From assembly GCA_020352495.1 (NCBI GenBank), contig CP070677.1, forward strand, positions 263,657-306,398: DNA of 42,742 nt. The letters run 5' to 3'. Under the pieces are notes generated by a model, which searched no databases, had not been told where the DNA came from, and worked only from the letters and a program-made list of their open reading frames with translations. The translations under genes were made by a program, and so were the position numbers. Within the stretch, counting starts at the first letter, position 1. Each line of letters opens with the position of its first letter. Positions 1-8,233 of this stretch are shown piece after piece. Source of the DNA: Candidatus Latescibacterota bacterium. GTDB lineage: Bacteria; Krumholzibacteriota; Krumholzibacteriia; WVZY01.

Positions 1-46
1 CCTCTATAATCGCCAGTGACCTGAAACAACTGGAAGGAGACCTGAG

Positions 47-1069
47 TTGACGGGGAGTCGAGCCACCCGGGGGGGGATCGCCACAGGATTGGGGTGGGTG
101 TTCGGCTGCATACTCATCAGCACTGTGGGTTTCAAGCTGATCGAAGGCTGGTCGTTCCTCGACGCGTTTTACATGACGATCATCACGATTAGCACGGTCG
201 GATACAGTGAAGTCAACTCACTCTCGCCCGACGGACGTTTGTTTGCCAGCTTTGTCATCCTTACGGGTCTTGGGGCCGCGTTCTACACGACGACGATGCT
301 GGGGCGGATGATTCTCGAAGGGGAATTCCGGGGCACCGTGGGAAGGAGAAAAATGAGGCGAAAAATCGATGATCTTCGGGGACACAGTATTGTCTGCGGT
401 TTTGGAAGAACCGGCGGGTTGGTAGCCGAGCTTCTAGACGAAGACGGATACGCTTTCTGTGTGATCGAGAACAACAGGGACAAGGAGGAAGACCTGAGAG
501 ATTCGGGATACCTGTATCTCATGGGAGACGCGACGGAGGCGGACGAGCTGAGGGAAGCCGGTGTCGAACGGGCGCACGCCGTGATGGCGCTGTTGCCCTC
601 GGACGCCGACAATCTCTATCTGACGATGACCGCCAAGGAGCTGAACCCAAATGTGCTCGTCGTTGCCAGGGCGTTCGATTACGCGGCCGAGATGAGGCTC
701 AAAAGAGGTGGTGCGGACAACGTCGTATCGATGCACAAAATCGCCGCGCACCGGGTGATCCAGGGCGCGCTTCGCCCCGCGGTAGAGGAGTTTGTCGATC
801 TCGTTACCGACCGGCAGCAACTTTCGCTGTTTGTCGAGGAGGTCAAACTCTTCGAGGGATCGGGACTTAACGGTCTCGCCATCAAGGATGCCGGTGTGCG
901 GACCCGTTACGGGGTTATCATCGTGACCATCAAAAAGGCCACCGGCGAAATGATCTTTAATCCCGACGCCGGTGAAATCCTCATGGAGGGGGATACAATC
1001 GTCGCGATTGGCGAGAAAACCAACCTCAATCGACTACTCGGGGATTGCCAACCTGCGTCGAGTAAATGA
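47..1069 (+). CDS. RCK-gated potassium channel (two-TM, TrkA-type)
   Basis: Two-helix potassium channel of the inner membrane with a cytoplasmic regulatory RCK module. TM1 is about residues 14-33, the pore carries the selectivity filter TVGYS at 50-54, and TM2 is about 66-86. A Rossmann-type TrkA-N (RCK_N) domain follows, with GFGRTG at 118-123, then a TrkA-C domain from about 258 to the end. The whole protein is 340 aa, typical for Kch/MthK-like single-pore channels. The start is a TTG, chosen because a good ribosome site (GAAGGAGA, 34-40) sits six bases upstream. TATAAT at 5-10 could be the -10 element; any -35 lies outside the window. The gene ends at 1069 and the convergent gene ends at 1070, so the two share no spacer. 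Ligand (nucleotide or Ca2+) cannot be told from sequence. Confidence 0.93.
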   Translation: MTGSRATRGGIATGLGWVFGCILISTVGFKLIEGWSFLDAFYMTIITISTVGYSEVNSLSPDGRLFASFVILTGLGAAFYTTTMLGRMILEGEFRGTVGRRKMRRKIDDLRGHSIVCGFGRTGGLVAELLDEDGYAFCVIENNRDKEEDLRDSGYLYLMGDATEADELREAGVERAHAVMALLPSDADNLYLTMTAKELNPNVLVVARAFDYAAEMRLKRGGADNVVSMHKIAAHRVIQGALRPAVEEFVDLVTDRQQLSLFVEEVKLFEGSGLNGLAIKDAGVRTRYGVIIVTIKKATGEMIFNPDAGEILMEGDTIVAIGEKTNLNRLLGDCQPASSK

Positions 1070-2896
1070 TCACTCCCCCAACGCGCCATAACGAACCAGC
1101 CCGTATCTGTAGTTTTCCGCCTCCTTCATCGATGTCGCCACACGTTCGTGCGGACTCTCTTCCCACGTCGAATATTTGGCGATGAATTCATCCGCCGCTC
1201 CCTTGTCGCCGCTTTGCTGAAGGGCAAGCACTTCACGGAGCATAGACTCCACGACCGGATGATACTGGTCGTGGTGGATGACGAGCTTGTTTTTTTGTCC
1301 GTCGTATTCCAGGAGCCCCTTCTCCAAATAGTAGTTCATCTGCATGAGCTGCATTGTCCGATACACCTGAGATTTCTTGGGTTGATTTTTCTGGAGCACG
1401 CGTCTTATGCCCGATGCCTGGACGGCTCTCAACCGCGGTTTGTCGTAGTAGCCCTTTTTGCGCAACCGTTTGGAGACGTAGAGCGCGATCAAATCGGCCT
1501 TGAGTTCCTCGAGAATCGAAACGTCCTCCTCGAGCGCGACATCCAACGTCCGGCCGTCCTCCGTGAGATCCGGTCCGAGATAGTGCCCGATCTCGTGCCA
1601 CAACGTCCGGAAGAAGTCACCCTTGGGATCGTAGTCATTGTGGTATTGCTCGCTCACCGCCGCGTTGAAAGCGGTCCGCCGGACCTCAAAGATGTTTTTG
1701 TTTGTAAGAATGTTGTTTCTCAGAAGAATCGTCCGCCCGTATTTCCGTGTTATATAGCTCTCGTTTGGCAATATGGTTGCCGTATTCGTTCCTCTCGCTT
1801 GGCCGAAGTCGGCGACGACGTTGTACGCGCCAATGGGAATGTCGCCTCTCACCGTTTTGTGGGGTTCGTATGGGAGAATGTCCTCCATTTCTTGAAGCCA
1901 TGTCTTGACCGTTTCCACCGTCGAGCTCATCATCGGATCCTTCACAACCAGGCTAAGCGCAAAGAAGCTCTTCACTCCGTAGAGCTGGTCATCGTAGGTC
2001 TCGTATGAACCGATCTCGGCGTTGAGGTTTCCAAATGACCCCGTAACCCAGGCCGCATCCCCCGCTTCGTAATCGTCGCGAAGCAGATCCACGGCACGGT
2101 GCCGCAAGAAACGCGAGAAGTCTTGGTCGTCGCTCTCGAGAAGAGCCGCCGCCTTGTTCAGAAGATAATATGCCCCCATCAGGTATTCGGAGAACGCCAC
2201 AGAGTACGGGACCGCATAAAATGCCCTCCGTGACGGTTCCTCACGGAGTGCCACCAGTCTTTCCTTGAGTCCCGGATGCAAGAGATCGAGAATCGGGTGG
2301 TTCTCGAGCGTGGAGAGATCACCGTTGATCCTTAGCGGGTCACTTCTTCGGACGACTGTCCGGACATGCAGGATCTGCGACTCTTCTTCCGGGTAATTCT
2401 CCAAGAACTGTTCGATTTCATCTTTCTCGACGTCCCACGGGTACACGTTTTTGCCCGGTACTCTCTCCTCCACTGGAAGAAAAGGCACGAGCTTGTTGTC
2501 CAACGTGCGGGCGACCGGCCCTTTGAAGAGACGATAAAGATCGATCAGATCCCGCGTCGCCTGGGGATGACCCAGTTCTTCATCGAGTCGAAGCAGCTCC
2601 GCGTGTGCTGATCTCGCTTGGTAATGCCGGGTGATCTCATAGAGCTCCTGAAAGATCTGCCCGACTTCGAGGAGGACCGGCACCGCCTTGCGCTCCGCCT
2701 CGGAGAGCGGCGAGAGATCCGGATCGAGCCGTAGGGTCAGGGTCTTTGCGAGGATCTGCCGTGACTCCTTTTCGCTCATGTAGCCCTGGGGCAGCTCGAC
2801 CGCCACGAGACCCGCCGGATTGAGTAACATCAGTGCCAGACCTACGAAGGCAGGCAACACACCTCGTTTCGTGAGTAGTTTTGTTGGGGGCGACAT
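1070..2896 (-). CDS. exported M49 (dipeptidyl peptidase III)-like zinc peptidase
   Basis: Predicted zinc metallopeptidase related to family M49. Residue numbers are for the 608-aa product of the ATG at 2896, which has AGAAAGGA nine bases upstream; an in-frame TTG six codons earlier is less likely. The N-terminus has a basic stretch and a hydrophobic segment ending near AGLVA, which reads as a signal peptide, so it probably acts in the periplasm or outside. The zinc motif is HEIGH at 434-438, and the third ligand motif is EELKAD at about 463-468, matching the M49 HEXX(X)H plus EExxAE/D pattern. Classical DPP III has the six-residue HEXXGH form; this one has the five-residue form. It follows the phosphomutase gene on the same strand with a 29-base gap. 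Substrate unknown. Confidence 0.8.
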   Translation of the reverse strand: MSPPTKLLTKRGVLPAFVGLALMLLNPAGLVAVELPQGYMSEKESRQILAKTLTLRLDPDLSPLSEAERKAVPVLLEVGQIFQELYEITRHYQARSAHAELLRLDEELGHPQATRDLIDLYRLFKGPVARTLDNKLVPFLPVEERVPGKNVYPWDVEKDEIEQFLENYPEEESQILHVRTVVRRSDPLRINGDLSTLENHPILDLLHPGLKERLVALREEPSRRAFYAVPYSVAFSEYLMGAYYLLNKAAALLESDDQDFSRFLRHRAVDLLRDDYEAGDAAWVTGSFGNLNAEIGSYETYDDQLYGVKSFFALSLVVKDPMMSSTVETVKTWLQEMEDILPYEPHKTVRGDIPIGAYNVVADFGQARGTNTATILPNESYITRKYGRTILLRNNILTNKNIFEVRRTAFNAAVSEQYHNDYDPKGDFFRTLWHEIGHYLGPDLTEDGRTLDVALEEDVSILEELKADLIALYVSKRLRKKGYYDKPRLRAVQASGIRRVLQKNQPKKSQVYRTMQLMQMNYYLEKGLLEYDGQKNKLVIHHDQYHPVVESMLREVLALQQSGDKGAADEFIAKYSTWEESPHERVATSMKEAENYRYGLVRYGALGE

Positions 2897-2925
2897 AGAC
2901 GTCCTTTCTATCAACCCGATTCGAT

Positions 2926-4314
2926 TTACTCGTTATGCCAGACTTTCCCGATTTCGGGGTATCTGTCCATGTATCCACGGAAAAGCGACTTGATTTCTTC
3001 GAGTCTCTCTTCTGTTTTTGCCTCGAACCGGAGAACGAGTATGGGGAGATTCGATGACGCTCTCACAAGTCCCCACCCATCCTCGAATATTACCCGGGCG
3101 CCGTTGATGTCGACGACCCGGTCAAAATCCCTCTTGAGTTCCTCGGTGAGCTTCTCGACCACCGCATACTTTTTGTCATCGGGACACTCGACATCGATGG
3201 TCGGTGTCGACACATAATACGGGGTGTCGGCAATGATCTGTGAGACAGGTTTTCCGACCTGCGACACATATTCGGCAAATCGAAGACCGCTGTAAACGCC
3301 ATCGTCGAACCCGTAATAGTTCTCCACAAAAAAGATGTGCCCGCTCATCTCCCCCGCCAACGCCGCTTTCTCCTCGTGGAGTTTGGCTTTGATATGCGAA
3401 TGCCCCGTCTTCCACATGATCGGTTGCCCGCCGTGCGCAGCGATGTCTTCTTCGAGTGCCTGCGAGACCTTGACATCAAAGACGATCTTGGCACCCGGCT
3501 GTTTCTCGAGCACCTGTCGCGCGAGAAGAATCATGTACCGGTCTGGCCAAATCACCTGGCCGTCCTCATCAACGACGCCGAGCCGGTCTCCATCGCCGTC
3601 GAGTGCAAAACCGATATCGGCTTTCTCACTTCGGACTCGTTTGCCGAGCGCCTCGACGGTTGTCTTGAGCGCCGGGTCCGGCTCGTGATTCGGAAAATCC
3701 GGGTCGAGCTCGGTGAACTGTTCGATAACATCGAGCCCCGCCTTTCTCAATACAATCGGCGCGACGGCTCCCGCAGTTCCATTCCCCGTATCGAGGACCA
3801 CACGCAGCGGCTTCTTGATTGACACACGACCGGCCAAATCGGCGGCATACGCGTCGAGGACCCGTTCCTCTCGAACCGAACCCTCACCCTGCGCGAATTC
3901 CTCGTTCTCGATGTACGCAAGGATTTCCCGTATCTCTTCACCGATGAGTGTATACGACAAGCCACAGGCGAGTTTTAGTCCATTCCAGTCTTTCGGGTTA
4001 TGGCTCCCCGTTACCATCGCTCCACCCTCGGACTGGAAACGATACTGCGACCAATACATCATCGGAGTGAGGATCATGCCAAGATCGATCACGTTACGCC
4101 CCGTCGACAACAGTCCTTTTATGAGCCCGTTTTTGAGGTCCGGTGAACTGTGTCTCGAATCGTGCCCGACTACGACCGTATCGACCGATCGTTTTTTTAG
4201 AAAGGTTCCGTACCCCTTTCCGATGAGGTCGGTTGTAATCGGGTTCAACTCGGCGTCGTTGGCCCTTCCCCGGATGTCGTACTCGCGAAACATGGATCTA
4301 TCGATGTGTGCCAT
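2926..4314 (-). CDS. phosphomannomutase/phosphoglucomutase
   Basis: Alpha-D-phosphohexomutase (AlgC/ManB type) that interconverts hexose 6-phosphate and 1-phosphate for nucleotide-sugar synthesis, in the cytoplasm. Visible motifs: the catalytic phosphoserine loop TGSHNP with Ser104, the magnesium loop DGDGDR at 239-244, the sugar-binding loop GEMSGH at 321-326, and the phosphate-binding RASSNLP near residue 418. Length of 462 aa is normal. The ATG at 4314 has GGAGGAGA about eight bases upstream. It lies between a secreted transglutaminase-like gene upstream and the M49-like peptidase downstream on the same strand. Whether mannose or glucose phosphate is preferred cannot be decided from sequence. 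Confidence 0.95.
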   Translation of the reverse strand: MAHIDRSMFREYDIRGRANDAELNPITTDLIGKGYGTFLKKRSVDTVVVGHDSRHSSPDLKNGLIKGLLSTGRNVIDLGMILTPMMYWSQYRFQSEGGAMVTGSHNPKDWNGLKLACGLSYTLIGEEIREILAYIENEEFAQGEGSVREERVLDAYAADLAGRVSIKKPLRVVLDTGNGTAGAVAPIVLRKAGLDVIEQFTELDPDFPNHEPDPALKTTVEALGKRVRSEKADIGFALDGDGDRLGVVDEDGQVIWPDRYMILLARQVLEKQPGAKIVFDVKVSQALEEDIAAHGGQPIMWKTGHSHIKAKLHEEKAALAGEMSGHIFFVENYYGFDDGVYSGLRFAEYVSQVGKPVSQIIADTPYYVSTPTIDVECPDDKKYAVVEKLTEELKRDFDRVVDINGARVIFEDGWGLVRASSNLPILVLRFEAKTEERLEEIKSLFRGYMDRYPEIGKVWHNE

Positions 4315-4489
4315 AAAATGTCTCCTCCACCTGGCAAATCATGTCTCATGCCACAATAAGGCCGTAATTGGACTTCCCACTCTAACCAACGCTACGCCCG
4401 CCGACAAGGCAAAACCGTGTTGCCCGTGTGCCGGGACCGTCGTGTGTCCGGTCGCCCCACCCAATAATGTGCCGGTTTCTGTAAGGGGT

Positions 4490-5980
4490 TCACTCGCGTG
4501 TTCGAAGCTTCGACTCGCGCACCTCGACCCTCATTCCTCCAACGAGGCTGTATGCGTTGACCATGTCGGTTTCGCCCAGCGCTCTTTCGTCTTTTGAGGT
4601 TGCGATCCGGATACGGACGGGGTTGTTGTCCGGATCCATCGAGTCAACCGTCCTCCAATAGTCGATATACGCCTCTGTCCACATGTGACCGACCAAAACT
4701 TCATCGATATAGGCGAGCCCCACCGCGATTCTCGATGGCACCCCCGCCGCACGCAAAAGAGCGGCGAGGAGAACGGCGTGTTCTGTGCAGTCACCTTCAC
4801 GAGTCCGCATCACATCCACCGCGGAGGCGAATCCCTGCCCAAAGCTCTTGTCCGTTATGTAGCGGTAAACCCATTGTGCGATTTCCGTCACCAGTTCGGC
4901 TGAGCCCTCGTCGATACCACGCTGGCCAATCGAGGCAACGATGCTGTCGGCAACGGCCTGAATTGTGGGGTGGTCTGACTGGATGTACTTGCCCGCCTTG
5001 AGAAATGTCTCGGGTTCACCCTCGGAGAGCCGTTGTCTATTCAGTACGTATCGACTGACGGCGAGTTCGATCGTATTGCCCTCGACCGACACGACCTTCT
5101 GGTTGGGGCCGTCAAGCGACACGTGGTCTTCGATGGGGCGGGTGAATGTAAGCCGAAAGACAATTTCTTCCACATTCGCGGGATCGGCGGGATATTGGGC
5201 ACAGTCAATCATCGAATCTCGGATCACGTCGAAATTCGGGTCGAACTCGAGTCGAGAAATCTCCTCGGGGTTCACCCGTTCAATGAGGATTTCCATACCC
5301 ATCTGTTGAAGAACGAGGCGTCTCCCTTCCAGGTTCTGATCCAACCAAGCCGTCACTGTTGGCACGTCGGCGTCGTTGTTGTATTGCTCGACAATGAGAA
5401 AAATGTCCTCGTATCCCCTGATCGCCGTCTCCGACTCACCGGCAACGACGTACCGGCTCGTCCGGAACGATACAGTGTGCGGGTCGAAGACTCGAAAGGC
5501 GAAGTCGGTCTCGCCTTTTTTCAATTTCTCGCGTATATGCTGGTCGAGAAACGCCTGACCCACTGCGCCTTCCTCCCAGGCAATCCGTTCCTCGCGCGAA
5601 AACCCTTCACCCTCACTGCGGACAACCAGACTGTCGTCTTGCCGCTCACCGGTGGTCAGCATCCGGGTCCCTGAGACAACAACCTCGTGTCTGAAACGGA
5701 TCAACGTTCCGTTGTGGTCATCCTTTTCTTCCGCCCGGGCGACCATCGAAACAGGGCTTCCCAAGCGAGAAACATTGATCTCGAGGTAGTTTTCGTGAAA
5801 CACGCCCGAGCTGTCGACCACCCAGTAATCCCTGGCAAGACCCACCGATGTTCCCGAGAACGAAACGACATACCAAATTTCCTCGCTTGACTCTTGACGC
5901 TCGTCTGCGAGGGCCCGCCCCCAGGCACAACAAACAAAGACTGATACGAGTGTTACTATATGTGCAACGAGTCGGTTCAT
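4490..5980 (-). CDS. secreted transglutaminase-like cysteine protein
   Basis: Protein with a C-terminal transglutaminase-like (TGc) domain, 496 aa from the ATG at 5980. That start gives a clean signal peptide (MNRLVAHIV... to about ALA, residue 25), so it is probably periplasmic or secreted; a TTG 12 codons upstream is also possible and neither has a clear ribosome site. The catalytic Cys is in GDCTEH (Cys398), the His in GHMWTEAY (His432), and the Asp in the TVDSMDP stretch (446 or 449). The first 300 residues have no motif I recognise and look like beta-rich secreted sequence. In bacteria such domains usually act as peptidases or amidases rather than cross-linkers. The gene is divergent from the serpin gene with about 100 bases between the starts. 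Confidence 0.82.
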   Translation of the reverse strand: MNRLVAHIVTLVSVFVCCAWGRALADERQESSEEIWYVVSFSGTSVGLARDYWVVDSSGVFHENYLEINVSRLGSPVSMVARAEEKDDHNGTLIRFRHEVVVSGTRMLTTGERQDDSLVVRSEGEGFSREERIAWEEGAVGQAFLDQHIREKLKKGETDFAFRVFDPHTVSFRTSRYVVAGESETAIRGYEDIFLIVEQYNNDADVPTVTAWLDQNLEGRRLVLQQMGMEILIERVNPEEISRLEFDPNFDVIRDSMIDCAQYPADPANVEEIVFRLTFTRPIEDHVSLDGPNQKVVSVEGNTIELAVSRYVLNRQRLSEGEPETFLKAGKYIQSDHPTIQAVADSIVASIGQRGIDEGSAELVTEIAQWVYRYITDKSFGQGFASAVDVMRTREGDCTEHAVLLAALLRAAGVPSRIAVGLAYIDEVLVGHMWTEAYIDYWRTVDSMDPDNNPVRIRIATSKDERALGETDMVNAYSLVGGMRVEVRESKLRTRE

Positions 5981-6033
5981 CGGAGGCAAACTAACACAAC
6001 GCGAGCCCGGAGACAACCGGTTTCAATCGGTGC

Positions 6034-6062
6034 TTGCCGGGCGGGCGAACCCGCAGTATCAT
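6034..6062 (+). promoter_or_regulatory. candidate promoter of the serpin gene
   Basis: TTGCCG (6034-6039), 17-base spacer, TATCAT (6057-6062). Expected transcription start near 6069, which would give a very short leader before the ATG at 6081. Pattern match only. Confidence 0.35.
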
Positions 6063-6080
6063 CCACTGGGGGTGATGGCA

Positions 6081-7433
6081 ATGACGAGAAGAATCGTATA
6101 TATCGCACTCGTCGGTTTGATCGCCTTATTGGTATCGGGATCAAACCTCTGTTCAAAGGACCGCACGTCCGCAAAAAGCGATCAACAAACGACGGGCAAT
6201 CCCGTTGTCTCCGAGGAGCGCCACAACCAGGGGGAAACCAAAATGACCGTTGGGGGTGTCGAAAATGGATCGCGAGAGGAACCCGAACAGCCGTCGTCCG
6301 TGGACGATCGCGTGGTTCGGGGAAACACCGAGTTTGGCTTCAAGCTTCTTGCCGAACTCCGCAAGGGTGCAGACGAGGAGAATCTATTCATCTCTCCGTT
6401 GAGCATCAGCCTTGCGCTCGCGATGACGTACAACGGCGCCTCGGGTGAGACGGCCGAGGCCATGGCGCGCGCTCTGGGGTTCGAAGGGCGCGAGATCGCG
6501 GAACTCAATCGGGAGATGAGGGATTTGACCATGAGTCTGGTACGTGCCGACTCCTCGGTCGAGTTCACTATCGCCAACTCGCTTTGGGGACGTGAAGGGT
6601 TTTCGTTTGCGGACACCTTTCTCGAACAGAGTCGTCTCTTTTTCGACGCTGAGGTTACCACGCTGGACTTTGATGCCCCCGATTCACCGGACCGGATCAA
6701 CTTGTGGGTCAGCTCGGCGACCCGCGGTAAGATAAAAGGAATCGTCGGACAGATTCCTCCTGAGATCGTGCTCTATCTCATAAACGCTATTTACTACAAG
6801 GGGCAATGGCAGTTCGAATTCGACCCCGCCAGGACCAACGATCGCCGGTTTCACTTACCCGGTGGAGAAGAACAAGATGTTCCGATGATGGAGCGTTGGG
6901 GAAGGTATCGGTACGCGGAAACACCTGATCGGCAAGCCGTGCGGTTGCCGTACGGAGAGGGTCGATTTGCCATGTATGTTTTTCTCCCGAGTCCCTCGTC
7001 GGATCTCGATGACCTCCTATCGAAACTAGATGGAGAAATGTGGACACAGTGGATGTCAGCTTTCGAGCCGCGAAAGGGTGAGGTCCTTCTTCCCCGGTTC
7101 AAAATGGAGTACGAAACCCTGCTCAACTCCGCACTCAAGACAATCGGAATGGGGGTTGCGTTCGCCCCCGGAGTCGCCGACTTCTCGCAAATGACGTCCG
7201 GGCCCGCCGAGCTCTTTATCTCGCAGGTCAAGCACAAGGCCGTTGTCGATGTAAATGAGGAGGGCACCGAAGCCGCCGCCGTGACCTCGGTCGGCATCGG
7301 TGCGACGAGCGTCCAGCCGGAGGAAGAACGGTTCCGTTTCGTGGCCGATCGGCCGTTCTTCTTTGTCATCCGAGATGATCTCACGGGAAGCGTTCTCTTT
7401 ATGGGTGTCGTAAACGATCCGATCTCCCAGTAG
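6081..7433 (+). CDS. secreted serpin (serine protease inhibitor)
   Basis: Serpin-fold protein, 450 aa from the ATG at 6081, where GGGGG sits eight bases upstream; ATG 6075 is an equally readable alternative. The N-terminus is a hydrophobic export signal (about residues 5-25) followed by a polar linker of roughly 45 residues, then the serpin core from about FGFKLL to the end. The reactive-centre hinge EEGTEAAAVT is intact, with small residues at P12-P9, which is the pattern of inhibitory rather than substrate serpins. The C-terminal signature DRPFFFVIRDDLTG...LFMG is complete. Aligning the hinge with alpha-1-antitrypsin puts P1 at Thr409 and P1' at Ser410, so the likely targets are proteases that accept small residues (elastase- or subtilisin-like). 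The P1 assignment is an inference. It is divergent from a transglutaminase-like gene. Confidence 0.93.
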   Translation: MTRRIVYIALVGLIALLVSGSNLCSKDRTSAKSDQQTTGNPVVSEERHNQGETKMTVGGVENGSREEPEQPSSVDDRVVRGNTEFGFKLLAELRKGADEENLFISPLSISLALAMTYNGASGETAEAMARALGFEGREIAELNREMRDLTMSLVRADSSVEFTIANSLWGREGFSFADTFLEQSRLFFDAEVTTLDFDAPDSPDRINLWVSSATRGKIKGIVGQIPPEIVLYLINAIYYKGQWQFEFDPARTNDRRFHLPGGEEQDVPMMERWGRYRYAETPDRQAVRLPYGEGRFAMYVFLPSPSSDLDDLLSKLDGEMWTQWMSAFEPRKGEVLLPRFKMEYETLLNSALKTIGMGVAFAPGVADFSQMTSGPAELFISQVKHKAVVDVNEEGTEAAAVTSVGIGATSVQPEEERFRFVADRPFFFVIRDDLTGSVLFMGVVNDPISQ

Positions 7434-7524
7434 ACCGCTGGTCATCGTCGCCCGAGACGGCCTCGGATTTTGGCGTGCCCCCGTTGGACGTTATTTCCAG
7501 CGAGTTCAATTCGCAGCAAAACAA

Positions 7525-7551
7525 AAAAGCCCGGTTTATCACCGGGCTTTT
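7525..7551 (-). terminator. bidirectional intrinsic terminator between serpin and hsp20
   Basis: Arms AAAAGCCCGG (7525-7534) and CCGGGCTTTT (7542-7551) pair perfectly around a seven-base loop. On the minus strand the stem is followed by TTTTTTGTTTTG, so it is strongest as the hsp20 terminator; it can also stop the serpin transcript. Confidence 0.88.
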
Positions 7552-7573
7552 CGTTCCGACACGTGCCTTCTAT

Positions 7574-8005
7574 CTACGCTACGTCGACCTTGCGTCCGAC
7601 GCTCTCAGCCTTCTTGGCCAAGGTGACTTTGAGCACGCCGTTCTCGAGTTTCGCCTTGATGTTGTCTCGATCGACGGTGCGGCCAAGGCTGAAGCTCCTC
7701 CGGAATTTCTCAGAGCGGATCTCGCTACGAAGCAGACCCTCGGACTCGACTTTTCCCGAACGCTCGGCACTTATGACGAGTTCGTCGCCATCGACCGACA
7801 CGTCGACGTCCTTCTTTTCGACGCCGGGCATCTCCATCGTAATCACATACTCTTTCTCGGTCTCGTTGATGTTGGTCAGCGGCAAACGAAACGCCTCACC
7901 GTCATCGTCACGGGACCACGACCGCAGAATTGGGAAAAACTGCCGGTCGAACGAATCGAAGATCGATTCCAAAGTTGAGTTCGGTTTGTACTTGGTCAAA
8001 AACAT
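7574..8005 (-). CDS. small heat shock protein (Hsp20/alpha-crystallin family)
   Basis: ATP-independent holdase chaperone of the cytoplasm, 143 aa. The alpha-crystallin domain spans about residues 45-135, with the conserved A/G-x-x-x-G-V-L element as ENGVLKVTL near 123-131, and an N-terminal arm rich in aromatic residues (FDSFDRQFF). The C-terminal tail ends GRKVDVA and has no clear I-x-I oligomerisation motif. The ATG at 8005 has TAGGAGG seven to eight bases upstream. Upstream lies a sigma-54-type promoter (8080-8095) and downstream a strong terminator, so it looks like a single-gene transcription unit. The gene follows the MFS gene on the same strand after 228 bases. Confidence 0.95.
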   Translation of the reverse strand: MFLTKYKPNSTLESIFDSFDRQFFPILRSWSRDDDGEAFRLPLTNINETEKEYVITMEMPGVEKKDVDVSVDGDELVISAERSGKVESEGLLRSEIRSEKFRRSFSLGRTVDRDNIKAKLENGVLKVTLAKKAESVGRKVDVA

Positions 8006-8079
8006 CTCACATACCTCCTACGTATCATTTCTGTTCAAACTCACTCGACCTTTTCGAATTGTCGTTCGCCCAGGCATTT

Positions 8080-8095
8080 TGCAATGCCGGTGCCA
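8080..8095 (-). promoter_or_regulatory. candidate sigma-54 (RpoN) promoter of hsp20
   Basis: On the minus strand the sequence reads TGGCACCGGCATTGCA. It has the invariant GG and GC dinucleotides separated by exactly ten bases and matches the known consensus TGGCACG-N4-TTGCW except at one position. The predicted transcription start is near 8070, giving a leader of about 65 bases before the hsp20 ATG. An inverted repeat GCATT-N4-AATGC (8074-8087) overlaps the -12 element. No enhancer-binding protein gene is in the window. Confidence 0.62.
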
Positions 8096-8233
8096 ATCCA
8101 TCGCAGCAGGAGAAATCGATGTAACCAACTGCCAATAAATAGATTATAAAATGAGCCCGTCAGGACACGAAAACTGGCCGGTCATGAACTGCCATAATAT
8201 CATGACAAGGTGGCGCTTTGTGTGCTGGATTTG

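Noticed and set aside
1148..2008. Plus-strand open frame (286 codons) opposite the M49-like gene, and similar long antisense frames at 3713-4597, 16965-17804 and 36940-37839
   Set aside because: All lie opposite genes with clear family motifs; GC-rich codon use on one strand opens the other.
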